The translations under genes were made by a program, and so were the position numbers. A stretch of DNA of 64,000 nt from the NCBI GenBank assembly GCA_029261715.1, contig JAJDAT010000016.1, positions 62,001-126,000 on the forward strand, read 5' to 3'. Below are positions 1 to 9,091 of this stretch, in pieces. The notes under the pieces are model-generated. The model was not told where the DNA came from. It did no database searches and saw nothing but the letters and a program-made list of their open reading frames with translations. Within the stretch, counting starts at the first letter, position 1, and the number at the start of each line of letters is the position of its first letter. The DNA comes from Nitrospinia bacterium. Its GTDB lineage: Bacteria; Nitrospinota; Nitrospinia; Nitrospinales; JAJDAT01.

Positions 1-2
1 AG

Positions 3-359
3 GAACCTACAGTGGTTGATTCACATATAACTGTTCTTCGACCAAATATAAATTTTTTTAAACCCTTTATTTTTGGCCGGTTATTATTGTCAATTGAATT
101 AAAAGTTGAATCCATGGGGGAAGGGAGTACTGGTCAAACCGAATTAGGAAGTAGAAGTTTGTCCAACATAAGAATAATAAAACCGAAAATTAATTGTCAG
201 TCATTTATTGAAAGTTATTTTTATAGACAAGCTGAGAAAATCGCAAGGAATCAAAAACAAATTTCAGTGCTTTCCAATTTAAGGGACACTCTTCTTCCTA
301 AACTCCTTTCGGGGGAGCTTCGTATCTCTGAAGTGGAGAAATTTGTGGAGGCGATATGA
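3..359 (+). CDS. hsdS: Type I restriction enzyme specificity subunit, C-terminal part (cut by window edge)
   Basis: The frame is open to the left edge, so this is the end of a longer gene; the GTG at 12 is internal, not a start. The visible part reads EPTVVDSHITVLRP, then a helical spacer and LRDTLLPKLLSGELRI, the usual end of an HsdS target-recognition domain and conserved helix. HsdS sets the DNA target of the HsdRMS complex. The hsdR gene follows 260 bases downstream on the same strand, so hsdM is expected upstream, outside the window. HsdS identity is strong; whether the whole gene is intact cannot be seen. Confidence 0.9.
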   Translation, partial: EPTVVDSHITVLRPNINFFKPFIFGRLLLSIELKVESMGEGSTGQTELGSRSLSNIRIIKPKINCQSFIESYFYRQAEKIARNQKQISVLSNLRDTLLPKLLSGELRISEVEKFVEAI

Positions 360-365
360 TGAGGT

Positions 366-430
366 GTTTATTTTATTAGATCGAGGCGCCCCTTCGACAA
401 GCTCAGGGTGACAATTCATTTAAATCTAAG
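366..430 (+). repeat. REP-like intergenic repeat after hsdS, related to the 28982/32521 pair
   Basis: Seven bases after the hsdS stop the sequence reads ttttattagatcgaggcg. This nearly matches the opening of the two longer repeats at 28982 and 32521 (ttttattgaatcgaggcg). It then diverges into ccttcgacaagctcaggg. From 430 to 618 there is a short AT palindrome (cgatatt-aa-aatatcg, near 448) and no convincing gene. The shared opening suggests one repeat family placed just after gene ends. Confidence 0.5.
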
Positions 431-618
431 GCGGAACTTCGCCGATATTAAAATATCGCCGCTGAATGATACGCGATGGGGGATGGCTGTAAACAAAGTC
501 GATCTTTGCTTTGCAGAGATTAGTATTTAGGTAGTAAGTGGTGGTCGCATTTCGAGAGCCTCAATGTGACATTTTTTTAATTAGTTTCTCAATCAATTCT
601 CAAACGATGGCGTGAGAA

Positions 619-3600
619 GTGGCAAAAATAACCGAAAATATTTTGGAAGAAACCGCTCTGGGTTGGTTGAAAGAATTAGGCTATACCATTCTACACGGCC
701 CGGACATTTCCCCGGATACCTCCGACCGCGATTCCCAGAAGCTGAGTCAGGAGCGGGACAGTTACCGACAGGTTTTTCTTTTGCAACGGTTAAAAGAAGC
801 GCTTTCTCGTATCAATCCAGACGTTCCCGAATCTGGCATTGAGGAAGCTATCCGAAAAATCACGGTCGCTGCATCCCCTGATGTTATCGTTAACAACCGT
901 TCTTTCCATAGATTCTTGACCGATGGCGTTGATGTTGAAATAGCCTCCGATGGCGAATATGGCGGCAATCGTCATATCAAAGTGTGGCTCCTGGATCTCG
1001 AAAACGTTGAGAACAACGATTGGATAGCGTTGAACCAGTTTACGGTCGTTGAAAATAATAAAAATAGGCGAGCCGATGTAGTCGTTTTCGTTAACGGCAT
1101 TCCTCTTGCCGTGATGGAGTTGAAAAATCCCGCCGATGAAAAAGCAACCATTAAAAGCGCGTTCAACCAGCTTCAAACTTATAAGAAAGATATTCCCTCT
1201 CTATTTGTACCCAGCGAAATTTTAGTGATTTCGGACGGTATCCAGGCGAGAACGGGTACGCTCACTAGCGACTGGGATCGCTTCATGCCGTGGCGTACGC
1301 TTGATGGAATCGACCTTGCCGCAAAGGGTATCCCTGAACTGGAAGTGACTATTCGCGGACTGTTTGAACCCAGACGCTTTTTGGATTATATCCTTAACTT
1401 TATGGTTTTTGAGGACGACGGTTCCACAATCAAAAAGAAAGCCGCCGCCTACCATCAGTATTGGGCAGTGAACAAGGCTTTGTCCTGCACCTTTTCCGCC
1501 TGCGGAATTGACGCCGATCAATCCAAACTAATTGGTCGGTTTCCTGAATTCTCCGACTCCATCAAGGTGCAAGAACCCGAAGAAAGCTATGGCCCCGGTA
1601 CCGATCATTTTGGCGGCAGGCGTATTGGCGTGGTCTGGCATACGCAAGGAAGCGGTAAAAGTTTGTCTATGACTTTTTACGCCGGAAAAGTCATCCGTCA
1701 TCCGGATATGGGAAATCCTACACTGGTGGCGATCACGGACAGAAACGATTTGGACGATCAGTTATTTGGCACCTTCGCTAACTGCAAGGATTTGTTGAGA
1801 CAAACACCGGTTCAGGCCGGTAGTCGGTTACACCTGAGAGAGCTTTTGCAAGTCGCGTCGGGCGGTGTCGTTTTTACGACGATTCAAAAATTCATGCCCG
1901 ATCAGAAAGGCGCTGAGCATCCAATTCTCTCTGAGAGAAAAAATATTGTGGTTATAGCCGACGAAGCGCATCGCAGTCAGTATGACTTCATTGACGGCTT
2001 TGCTCGGCATCTCCATGATGCGCTTCCCAACGCTTCGTTTATCGGATTTACGGGAACTCCAATTGAAAAAGAAGACAGGAATACTCCGGCGGTGTTTGGA
2101 AACTACATCGACAAATACGACATTCTTCGCGCGGTGGAGGATGGAGCGACGGTTCCCATTTATTACGAAAGCCGGTTAGCCCGGATACAACTTAGCGAAG
2201 ATGAAAAGCCTAGGTTGGACCCGGAATTTGAAGAAATTACCGAAGGCGAAGAAGAGACGGGTAAACAAAAGCTTCGCACCAAATGGGCGGCATTAGAAAG
2301 TATGGTGGGGGCGGAAAAGCGAATCAATCTAGTGGCGAAGGATTTAGTCGAGCATTTTGAAAAACGTCTTGCCGCGCTGGAAGGCAAAGCGTTGGTGGTA
2401 TGCATGAGCCGCCGCATTTGCGTGGAGATGTACGAAGCGATTCGCAAACTTAGGCCGGATTGGCACAGCGACGACGATACCCAGGGCGCGATGAAAATTA
2501 TGATGTCCGGTTCGGCGTCGGACCATTTGGACTGGCAACCGCATATAAGGAATAAAACAGGGCGAGAAGACTTAGCTAAACGTTTCAAAAAACCTGACGA
2601 CGAACTGAAACTCGTCATTGTTAGGGATATGTGGCTTACTGGTTTTGATTGTCCCAGCTTACATACCATGTATGCAGACAAACCCATGAGCGGCCATAAC
2701 CTCATGCAAGCCATCGCTAGAGTTAATCGCGTATTCAGAGATAAGCCGGGTGGACTTGTGGTGGACTACCTGGGACTTGCCGATTATTTGAGAAATGCTC
2801 TGGCCAATTATACGGAAAGTGGCGGAAAAGGAACGACCGCTATCGATCAGGAAGAGGCTGTCGCCGTCCTTTTAGAGAAATATGGAATTGTTCGGGATAT
2901 GTTCCATGGGTTTGATTATGTCTCCATCATCAAAGGAAAATTGTCCGAACGAATATCTGGCATTGCTCAGGCTATGGAATTTGTGTTGAGCCTCGACAAT
3001 GGTAAGAAACGGTATCTTCCCGCCGTTACGATACTTAGCAAAGCGTTTGCTCTATCCGTTCCGCATGAGAGAGCTCTTGCGCTGAGGGACGAAATCGGAT
3101 TTTTCCAGGAAGTCCGCGCGGCGTTGATCAAGACCACCGGCGACGAAAAAGGGCGAACGTTTGACGAGATGGATTCCGCCATCAAGCAACTCGTGTCGCG
3201 GGCAGTCGCTTCGACAGAGGTTGTGGATATTTTTGAAGCGGCGGGTATGGGCAAGCCGGATATCTCTATTTTGTCGGACGAGTTTTTAGAAGAGGTCAAA
3301 AACTTGCCTCATCGCAACCTTGCTCTGGAGCTGCTCAAAAAATTGTTGAATGATGAGATTAAAACTCGTTCCAGAAAAAATGTGGTTCAGGCGCGATCTT
3401 TTGCAGAGATGTTGGAGCAGGCTATCAATAAATACCAAAATAGAACGATTGAAGCGGCAGAACTTATTCAAGAGCTAATCCGTATAGCAAAAGAACTTAG
3501 AGACGCAAAAAAGCGTGGAGAGGCCTTAGGACTGAACGAAGACGAAGAAGCTTTTTACGACGCGCTTGCGGAAAACGGCAGCGCTCGCGATGTGATGGGA

Positions 3601-3819
3601 GACGAGAGGTTAAAATTCCTTGCCCAGGAGTTGGTGAAAAAGGTCAGGAATAGCGTGAGTATAGATTGGACTTTGCGCGAAAACTCCCGCGCCCAAATTC
3701 GAATCTTGGTCAAGCGTATCCTTCGGCAATATGGTTATCCACCGGACATGGAGCAAAAGGCAACGGAATTGGTACTCGAACAAGCAGAAGCCTTATGTAA
3801 GGAGTGGATGGCCTCTTGA
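619..3819 (+). CDS. hsdR: Type I restriction endonuclease subunit R
   Basis: HsdR is the translocating and cleaving subunit of a type I restriction-modification complex. The 1066-residue length is normal. The N-terminal nuclease domain carries VMELKNP near residue 165 (PD-(D/E)XK core). The SF2 motor has Walker A TQGSGKS near 342, DEAH near 447 and GFTGTPIE near 475, and the C-terminal helical domain is complete. The start is GTG at 619, giving [11 protein letters not shown], a typical HsdR beginning; the overlapping 612 ORF is a shadow. Base composition is visibly more GC-rich than the AT-rich neighbours, which suggests acquisition from elsewhere. hsdS lies upstream and a broken companion gene downstream. 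Confidence 0.95.
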   Translation: MAKITENILEETALGWLKELGYTILHGPDISPDTSDRDSQKLSQERDSYRQVFLLQRLKEALSRINPDVPESGIEEAIRKITVAASPDVIVNNRSFHRFLTDGVDVEIASDGEYGGNRHIKVWLLDLENVENNDWIALNQFTVVENNKNRRADVVVFVNGIPLAVMELKNPADEKATIKSAFNQLQTYKKDIPSLFVPSEILVISDGIQARTGTLTSDWDRFMPWRTLDGIDLAAKGIPELEVTIRGLFEPRRFLDYILNFMVFEDDGSTIKKKAAAYHQYWAVNKALSCTFSACGIDADQSKLIGRFPEFSDSIKVQEPEESYGPGTDHFGGRRIGVVWHTQGSGKSLSMTFYAGKVIRHPDMGNPTLVAITDRNDLDDQLFGTFANCKDLLRQTPVQAGSRLHLRELLQVASGGVVFTTIQKFMPDQKGAEHPILSERKNIVVIADEAHRSQYDFIDGFARHLHDALPNASFIGFTGTPIEKEDRNTPAVFGNYIDKYDILRAVEDGATVPIYYESRLARIQLSEDEKPRLDPEFEEITEGEEETGKQKLRTKWAALESMVGAEKRINLVAKDLVEHFEKRLAALEGKALVVCMSRRICVEMYEAIRKLRPDWHSDDDTQGAMKIMMSGSASDHLDWQPHIRNKTGREDLAKRFKKPDDELKLVIVRDMWLTGFDCPSLHTMYADKPMSGHNLMQAIARVNRVFRDKPGGLVVDYLGLADYLRNALANYTESGGKGTTAIDQEEAVAVLLEKYGIVRDMFHGFDYVSIIKGKLSERISGIAQAMEFVLSLDNGKKRYLPAVTILSKAFALSVPHERALALRDEIGFFQEVRAALIKTTGDEKGRTFDEMDSAIKQLVSRAVASTEVVDIFEAAGMGKPDISILSDEFLEEVKNLPHRNLALELLKKLLNDEIKTRSRKNVVQARSFAEMLEQAINKYQNRTIEAAELIQELIRIAKELRDAKKRGEALGLNEDEEAFYDALAENGSARDVMGDERLKFLAQELVKKVRNSVSIDWTLRENSRAQIRILVKRILRQYGYPPDMEQKATELVLEQAEALCKEWMAS

Positions 3820-3858
3820 ACAAAATATATGTAATAAAAAAAGTTCGGTGTGTATTTG

Positions 3859-4107
3859 ATGTGAAATATTTTTGACCAATACAGCCAACCTGAAAACAGG
3901 CTTACCCATGCGCTAGTAACGACACTGAATGAAGATAAAAACTTGTTAAGGGACTTTGTCCGCTGGATTGTTGGATCAAAGCATCCAAATCATAAGACAT
4001 TAGAAATCCTTGAACAACGTCTGCCTGGCGACCAAGAAATATTAGATGAGGGGGAGTTTGAAAAAAAAGGATTGCCCGATGCTTGGATTCATGATGGAAA
4101 GCGCTGA
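3859..4107 (+). pseudogene. Broken start of a restriction-associated PD-(D/E)XK-like protein
   Basis: Just after hsdR one frame reads ATG, TGA, then NIFDQYSQPENRLTHALV and ends GLPDAWIHDGKR-stop. I recognise this as the N-terminus of an uncharacterised family often seen beside restriction systems, in which a PDAWIxD segment is followed by an ExK motif. Here codon 2 is a stop and the frame ends where the nuclease core should continue; AENKM, a possible ExK, lies in another frame just after. The segment is therefore decayed. The family assignment is from memory and moderate. Confidence 0.55.
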
Positions 4108-4172
4108 GAATAAAATGGTTACTAATGGATATTTGAAAGGGGGAACCTTGACCACTTTTACAGGATTTCCGT

Positions 4173-4694
4173 TTGGTGCACAAACTCCATATAATTACCG
4201 CAAAGCAAAATGGTTGTTACGTTTTCCGGCAGAATAGTAAGCTGATTAAGGAACTTAGTATTGATCCACTTATTACAGGCCGATCTGCTATTACCAGTAA
4301 AGAAGCAACTGCAATATGGGACTTTTTATCTATTAAAGGCGCTTCAAAAGAAAACAATTTCACTAGATATCCACATTTTACCCTATCCATAAAACATGAC
4401 AATTTATTTATTTTAGTGACCGCGCCAAACGGTATTAAACCTCAATTTCGGAAAAATTTAGTGATGCAAGGTGAGGAAGGGTTTTGTAGTTTTTTGGAAC
4501 AAATACATAATAACTTTAATAACATCATAAAAAGAACAGGCGCATGTCCTTGGATAAAGGTAGCGCAGAGACATTACAAAACACAGCGTTCTAAACCTGC
4601 AATAGATGCAAAGTTAGCATTTGATCTACGTGCAGCTTTTAATCAGGATAAAGGCAAAAATTCGGTAAAATTGCACATTTGGGAAGGATTGTGA
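4173..4694 (+). pseudogene. Probable C-terminal remnant of the same restriction-associated protein
   Basis: A 173-residue frame (open from 4152, no good ribosome site, TTG as only nominal start) lies directly behind the broken N-terminal piece. It encodes RKNLVMQGEEGFCSFLEQI and further hydrophilic sequence ending in HIWEGL. Order, strand and lack of a start suggest it is the distal half of the gene begun at 3859, separated by frameshifts. It could instead be an independent hypothetical protein. No catalytic motif is visible in this half. Confidence 0.4.
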
Positions 4695-4696
4695 TT

Positions 4697-5218
4697 TTAC
4701 CCTGTGGGTTTCCTAAGGGAAACTGTATTTTGATCCCATTTTTTTGCATAAAACTCAAGTGATTCATAGATACTTTGATCCCCTCTTATTTTTCTCAAAT
4801 CTTCTATGAAGCGACAAAAAAACCTGTAATAATGAACCAATAATCCTCCCCTTAGATCTCTACAAATCCTTTCATCAGCTACGCCATGTTTAATTCCACT
4901 GGTCGTTTTTAGAAAACTACCGAGAACAAATTGCAGATCAACCATAATCTCGGGGTACTCCTGACTGGCAAGTTTCTGAATTTCTGATAAAGATATTTCA
5001 CCTGGAGAACGACTCCATATGTGTAAATGTTTTTCCAATTTTACATTAATTTCTCTAACAGCAGGATCAACAAAAACAGCAAATTCTATTCCCGTAATAC
5101 GTCGGTTCCAATCGTGCTGACTTTTCATTTGTTTTCTTAGAAATTGCAACTGAAATATAGCAATAATCAAACTAATTGTGATGGCAATTTGGCTAATTGT
5201 TTGAATGGTAATATCCAT
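4697..5218 (-). CDS. DUF4760-like single-pass membrane protein
   Basis: The product has 173 residues. Residues 4-28 form one hydrophobic helix (ISQIAITISLIIAIFQLQFL), followed by a basic KQMKSQHDWNRR stretch and a soluble alpha-helical domain. This layout and the conserved KWD near the end resemble DUF4760 proteins, whose function is unknown. The gene is convergent with the restriction remnant, its stop lying two bases from that frame's end. The ATG sits behind a gggggga purine run on the coding strand. Membrane topology is clear; family assignment is moderate. Confidence 0.65.
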   Translation of the reverse strand: MDITIQTISQIAITISLIIAIFQLQFLRKQMKSQHDWNRRITGIEFAVFVDPAVREINVKLEKHLHIWSRSPGEISLSEIQKLASQEYPEIMVDLQFVLGSFLKTTSGIKHGVADERICRDLRGGLLVHYYRFFCRFIEDLRKIRGDQSIYESLEFYAKKWDQNTVSLRKPTG

Positions 5219-5357
5219 CTCCCCCCTCTTTTAGATCAATGCAAGTCTTGGGACCATAGCATAAAGAATCTCAGTAGCAAAAATTTTTGATCAATCGTTT
5301 TTTTAGATTTTTGCACAACCTGAAAGTTCCCTAATAATTTGCTCTTATACCCTATAG

Positions 5358-5507
5358 AAGCTCTCTCAGGCTGCGCTTGCGAAGAAGGCTAAAACAACTC
5401 AACGAATGATTTCACAGCTAGAGTAGAGCAAGATTTCGGTCGATGTTGATTTGCTTGGTCGGATTACAAACGCCCTTGAATTAAAAGTTAGTATCTCCTC
5501 ACGGTAG
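5358..5507 (+). pseudogene. XRE-type helix-turn-helix antitoxin/regulator fragment with an internal stop
   Basis: This frame reads KLSQAALAKKAKTTQRMISQLE, then a TAG, then SKISVDVDLLGRITNALELKV and a terminal TAG. It is a recognisable XRE helix-turn-helix (SQxxLA...ISxLE...LxxIxxAL) with one nonsense codon and no N-terminal start, too short for the ORF track. It is a dead regulator or antitoxin and adds to the broken genes in this zone. The rest of 5219-5737 holds this fragment, the secreted-protein remnant and no other gene I can support. Confidence 0.6.
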
Positions 5508-5532
5508 CTTTGACACTGTGCATGATCGAAAA

Positions 5533-5640
5533 CTACGAGCGATCAGACGGGCAGCTATGCCAACGGTGACAGCCTGATCTATGAGCGAATGATTGGCTTG
5601 GAATAGATAGAATTAGAACAAGGATTATTAGTCTTACCAT
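5533..5640 (-). pseudogene. Truncated small secreted HRSGCHRWHSC protein
   Basis: On the minus strand, ATG at 5640 with GGAG seven bases upstream encodes MVRLIILVLILSIPSQSFAH, a clean signal peptide. It is followed by RSGCHRWHSCPSDR and a stop after 35 residues. The HRSGCHRWHSCPSD block is the start of a known type of small secreted Cys/His-rich protein that normally continues for tens of residues, so this copy is truncated. Its leader and upstream region recur at 6498-6625, where they are joined to a umuC tail. It is below the ORF-track length cut-off. Confidence 0.6.
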
Positions 5641-5704
5641 GGCAAGCTCCAGAGTTGATATTTGGATTCTCAATCATGCTATAATTCTGGGAATTCCCAC
5701 ATAC
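5576..5704 (-). repeat. Leader repeat, copy 1 (signal peptide plus upstream region)
   Basis: This segment shares a common layout and many bases with 6497-6625, for example cctgatctatgagcgaatga in both. It covers the signal-peptide coding part, the ribosome site and about 60 upstream bases including a possible -10 element. The two copies are in the same orientation and flank the hypothetical gene at 5738. Confidence 0.6.
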
Positions 5705-5737
5705 CAAAAATATCATTATCTTAACTTGGAGAACTAA

Positions 5738-6295
5738 ATGCCTAGCAGTTATGTCGGGACCGGAACAAGCCAAAATACTAGTACTGCTGGGGTTATTTTG
5801 AGGTCAGGGTTTAATAAAAAGGCCGCAAGCGCAGACACTTTAAATAGTTTAATGGGAACTTCTAGTGATGTTTCAACGAGCACCCCAAATGTGAGCGGAA
5901 CTCAATGGGGCTCATTCACTGCATGTGGCGGGTTAATTGTAAAGACTGCTACAGATGTTTATATGGCTCATAATTCTCCATCTGGCACCGCAATAATAAA
6001 TTCTGACTGGACTAATGGATGGTTAAACATAAATAAGGCGAATATAACCCAAGCGGTGATAATAGGATTTGGAAACAATGCAAATCCACAAATCATTGAT
6101 GACATAAAGCTCTATTTTAAAGACGCTAACCGTAATATTCCTTTCATAAGAATTAAAAGAAATGGAAATAGGTCTATTAAAGCTTCTGCCGATTTAACTG
6201 GCGTGTATCTATTAAGTCATTACAATAACACCATTTTGCTAGACAAAACTTGGGCTGCAATTAATATGGTCGATCAAGAAGTGGTTCAAGCTTAA
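5738..6295 (+). CDS. Hypothetical protein of unknown function between duplicated leaders
   Basis: The 185-residue product starts at ATG 5738 with GGAG four bases before aactaaATG. It is rich in Ser, Thr, Asn and Gly, has no signal peptide, membrane helix or cysteine pair, and contains ASADTLNSLMGTSSDVST and a more ordered second half (YFKDANRNIPFIRIKRNGNR). I do not recognise the family. It lies between two direct copies of a secreted-protein leader, so it may have arrived as cargo of a local rearrangement. Codon use and ribosome site make it a credible gene. Confidence 0.6.
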   Translation: MPSSYVGTGTSQNTSTAGVILRSGFNKKAASADTLNSLMGTSSDVSTSTPNVSGTQWGSFTACGGLIVKTATDVYMAHNSPSGTAIINSDWTNGWLNINKANITQAVIIGFGNNANPQIIDDIKLYFKDANRNIPFIRIKRNGNRSIKASADLTGVYLLSHYNNTILLDKTWAAINMVDQEVVQA

Positions 6296-6379
6296 AGAAA
6301 ACTGGATCTTTTCAAGACCCTATTATCCGAAAGTTTCCTCAAGTTCCTCCCTGATTTATCTAAATACTTTCATTCGCAA

Positions 6380-6568
6380 TCAAACAGCGTATACCACGGG
6401 TATTTCATCGATACGTGTTGTGTAGCAGGGTGTTTTTCGTTCTGACTTTGGCTTCCACTTTTTCTCTAGTCCCTCGCCAAGAAGCTTGATTGTGCCTGAT
6501 CTATGAGCGAATGAGAAGCTTGGGATGGATAGAATAAGGATTAGAACAAAAGTGATGAGCCTTACCAT
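6380..6568 (-). pseudogene. Chimera: secreted-protein leader fused in frame to a copied umuC tail
   Basis: ATG at 6568, with GGAG just upstream, encodes MVRLITFVLILILSIPSFSF and AHRSG, then continues in frame as TIKLLGEGLEKKWKPKSER to VVYAV, the last residues of UmuC encoded at 7300. The umuC-derived DNA (6380-6497) differs from 7300-7417 at about three positions. The junction lies at a shared GCC(T/G)GATC. The result is a 62-residue open frame with intact start and ribosome site but no plausible function; it is best read as a recombination scar. The longer 6601 start in the ORF track is unnecessary. Confidence 0.7.
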
Positions 6569-6731
6569 GACAATCTCCGAGAGCGTTGATCGATTGCTCA
6601 ATTATGCTATACTCTGGTAATCTTTCATATGCCAAATTATCAAATAACGCTTTTTGCCCTTATTCCCTTCATATGACAACTCTAGAATATTTTTATTCCT
6701 TAGAAATCATGAAAAAAAAAAGAAAACACCT

Positions 6732-7157
6732 ATGAAAATTAAGTTATCGCTGATTCGCTTATTAGTTATTCCTTTTATATTTGCTTTGGCTTCTTGTGCA
6801 ACTATGGACACAGTTACAAACGCTCCCGCCAATGCTGGCATTTCGCGTAGCTTTAGCGGTAACTATGAATTGGTTAAAGATGCAGTCGTAACTAGCTTAC
6901 AAATTCTTAATATAAATACAAAACAGTTCAAGGAAGCGCCGGAAGGTTTTACAATATTATTCAATAAATCAATATCAGCATTTAGTTGGGGTGAAGTTGG
7001 GCGGATTTTGGTCAGCAAGGTTGATGAAAACAATACTCGTGTAAATGTTCATTCGAAAAAAAGGCATAAGCTTCAAATAACAGGTACAGATGAGCAAGAA
7101 TTTGCAGACACCCTTTTTCAAGGAGTAACAAAAATATTAGATAAAAGGAAAAAATGA
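6732..7157 (+). CDS. Small outer-membrane-type lipoprotein, function unknown
   Basis: I choose ATG 6732 rather than 6654 because it begins directly with a lipoprotein signal: MKIKLSLIRLLVIPFIFALASC, with LASC as lipobox. The mature part of about 120 residues (ATMDTVTNAPANAGISRSFSG and an alternating beta/alpha domain) resembles small DUF3568-like lipoproteins, but I cannot name the family securely. It would be lipid-anchored, in the periplasm or outer membrane. It lies between the umuC-tail chimera and the real umuC, on the opposite strand to both. Confidence 0.7.
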   Translation: MKIKLSLIRLLVIPFIFALASCATMDTVTNAPANAGISRSFSGNYELVKDAVVTSLQILNINTKQFKEAPEGFTILFNKSISAFSWGEVGRILVSKVDENNTRVNVHSKKRHKLQITGTDEQEFADTLFQGVTKILDKRKK

Positions 7158-7299
7158 GGTTTTTATTAGATGGAGTAACTCTCGTGCTCGTATAGCTTTC
7201 CAAAATAGTCAACAGCAATAACCTCAATTTACTTTTGATAAATGTCTATTCTGAAATTCCCCCAAACCTCTCCCTAGCAGCATCCAATTTATCACATAG

Positions 7300-8592
7300 T
7301 CAAACAGCGTATACCACGGGTATTTCATCGATACGTGTTGTGTAGCAGGGTGTTTTTCGTTCTGACTTTGGTTTCCACTTTTTATCTAGTCCCTCGCCAA
7401 GAAACTTGATTGTGCCGGATCCCATCAGGTTATTAATCCTATCGATTGCCTCCATTAACGATTTAGATCGCGCTTGTAATTCAACATTATCAAACAACCC
7501 TGTCTGTTGTTGTCCTGCTGACATTAAACCGCTAAGCATGACACCCGCTCTCTTGTAAGAAAAACCGGCTCGATAGATAGACCTCAACCCAGCAAGGGCA
7601 GCCGCTATTAATAATCGTGTATCATCGCTCGGTTCTGGCAAAGGCACTAAGAGACTACCGTTGTACTGTTGCTCTTCTGGTTGAAATGGATTCGTATTGA
7701 TAAACACATGGATCGATGACGCTATCGATCCTTGATGGCGTAATTTCTCAGCGGCTCGTGTGGTGTAGGTGATTACGGACTCTATAAGTTCTGATAACGA
7801 CGACACCGGTCTTCCAAACGATCGCGAACACATCAATTGCTCTTTTGGAGGAGCTATTTCTTCTAATGAAATACAAGATTGTCCGTTGAGCTCCATCACC
7901 GTTCTCTCCATCACAACTGAGAATTGTTTCCGGATTCGTTTCGGTGACGCTTGCTTTAGATCAAGAACTGTATTAATGCCTAGTTGACTTAACCTTTTAT
8001 AGATCTTACCGCCAACACCCCACACTTCGCCCACTTCAATTTTGGAAAAGAGAGTATTCAACTCACCCGATTGCAGAGCGGTGAGGTTGCATACCCCTGC
8101 AAAGACCGTCTGTTTTTTAGAAATATGGTTGGCTAGCTTTGCAAGCGTCTTTGAAGCTCCAATTCCAACGCAAACTGGCAAACCTACAAACTTTTTAATT
8201 GTGGATCGGATGTTCTGTCCATAATCGATCAGGTTTAAATGCTTGAATGCAGTTAGATTAATAAAACTTTCATCGATTGAATAGACTTCCTGGTCTGGGC
8301 TAAATTCTGAAATTATTTTCATCACTCTATTCGACATATCCGCATAGAGCGTATAATTACTAGAAAGAGCAATGATATTGTGGCGTTTGACTAAAGGTTG
8401 GACACTGCTCCAGGCCACACCCATTTTGACGCCCAAACTCTTTACTTCCTGCGATCTTGCAATGACGCATCCGTCATTATTTGAAAGCACGATAACCGGT
8501 TTACCTTCTAGAGCGGGATTGAAAACACGTTCGCAAGAGACATAGAAATTGTTGCAGTCAATTAGAGCTATTCTTTGATCGTTTACGGCCAT
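7300..8592 (-). CDS. umuC: Error-prone DNA polymerase V catalytic subunit
   Basis: Y-family polymerase for translesion synthesis after DNA damage. The 430 residues match family length. Catalytic residues are visible: D12 in LIDCNNFYVSCE and D107/E108 in YSIDES. The little-finger region and the usual C-terminal KWKPKSERKTPCYTTR follow. The start overlaps the end of umuD by 10 bases, the normal umuDC operon arrangement. Its last 118 bases are copied at 6380-6497. A plasmid- or island-type umuDC is likely given the surrounding decayed accessory genes. The gene looks fully intact. Confidence 0.95.
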   Translation of the reverse strand: MAVNDQRIALIDCNNFYVSCERVFNPALEGKPVIVLSNNDGCVIARSQEVKSLGVKMGVAWSSVQPLVKRHNIIALSSNYTLYADMSNRVMKIISEFSPDQEVYSIDESFINLTAFKHLNLIDYGQNIRSTIKKFVGLPVCVGIGASKTLAKLANHISKKQTVFAGVCNLTALQSGELNTLFSKIEVGEVWGVGGKIYKRLSQLGINTVLDLKQASPKRIRKQFSVVMERTVMELNGQSCISLEEIAPPKEQLMCSRSFGRPVSSLSELIESVITYTTRAAEKLRHQGSIASSIHVFINTNPFQPEEQQYNGSLLVPLPEPSDDTRLLIAAALAGLRSIYRAGFSYKRAGVMLSGLMSAGQQQTGLFDNVELQARSKSLMEAIDRINNLMGSGTIKFLGEGLDKKWKPKSERKTPCYTTRIDEIPVVYAV

Positions 8593-9056
8593 AGCTTATG
8601 AATTGCCCAACGCACAACGCCCCAGACTTCAAGGTTTTCTTCAGGATCAATGATAATGTCAGAATATGCTGGATTAGCGGCTTTCAATACATATCCATTT
8701 TTCTGATGAACAAGCTGCTTGACCGTGAACTCACCATCAATAGCCGCTATCACAATATTGCCATCCACGACAGGTAAAGAACGATCAATGATAAGTAGAT
8801 CGCCATCCAAGATGCCAAGATCTGTCATTGAATCACCTTGGACCCGTAGAAAGAACGTTGCCTCTTTGTTTTGAACCAAGCGCTCGTTAAGATCGATACA
8901 GCTTTCGACATAATCGTCAGCGGGCGATGGGAAACCAGCGGGAACAGCCCAACTAAATAGAGGTTGTTTGCTTATAGATAATTCTGGTTTCAAGCCTATA
9001 AGTGGAAGCGGTTCACTATTACCGCTATCTTGAGTGGAAACGTCATGCATATTCAT
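8583..9056 (-). CDS. umuD: Polymerase V regulatory subunit, LexA-like self-cleaving protein
   Basis: S24-family protein, processed under RecA stimulation and then partnering UmuC. Ser76 (VQGDSM) and Lys113 (EFTVKQL) form the catalytic dyad, and the cleavage site is A40-G41 in SWAVPAGFPSPADDYVE. The 157 residues are slightly longer than E. coli UmuD because of an N-terminal tail; a second in-frame Met follows two codons later. It is translated just ahead of umuC. A short palindrome 23 bases upstream of the start is a candidate operator. Confidence 0.93.
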   Translation of the reverse strand: MNMHDVSTQDSGNSEPLPLIGLKPELSISKQPLFSWAVPAGFPSPADDYVESCIDLNERLVQNKEATFFLRVQGDSMTDLGILDGDLLIIDRSLPVVDGNIVIAAIDGEFTVKQLVHQKNGYVLKAANPAYSDIIIDPEENLEVWGVVRWAIHKLWP

Positions 9057-9078
9057 TTTCTATGTTTATGATTGTTGG

Positions 9079-9091
9079 TTCTAGATTAGAA
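9079..9091. promoter_or_regulatory. Palindromic candidate operator upstream of umuD
   Basis: TTCTA-gat-TAGAA is a perfect 5-bp inverted repeat centred about 29 bases before the umuD start. umuDC operons are normally LexA-controlled, and the position suits repression, but the motif is not the E. coli CTGT-N8-ACAG box and no LexA gene is in the window. It is a proposal only. Confidence 0.3.

Noticed and set aside
12-359. hsdS fragment as a complete gene from GTG 12
   Set aside because: The frame is open to the window edge and the sequence is clearly mid-protein.
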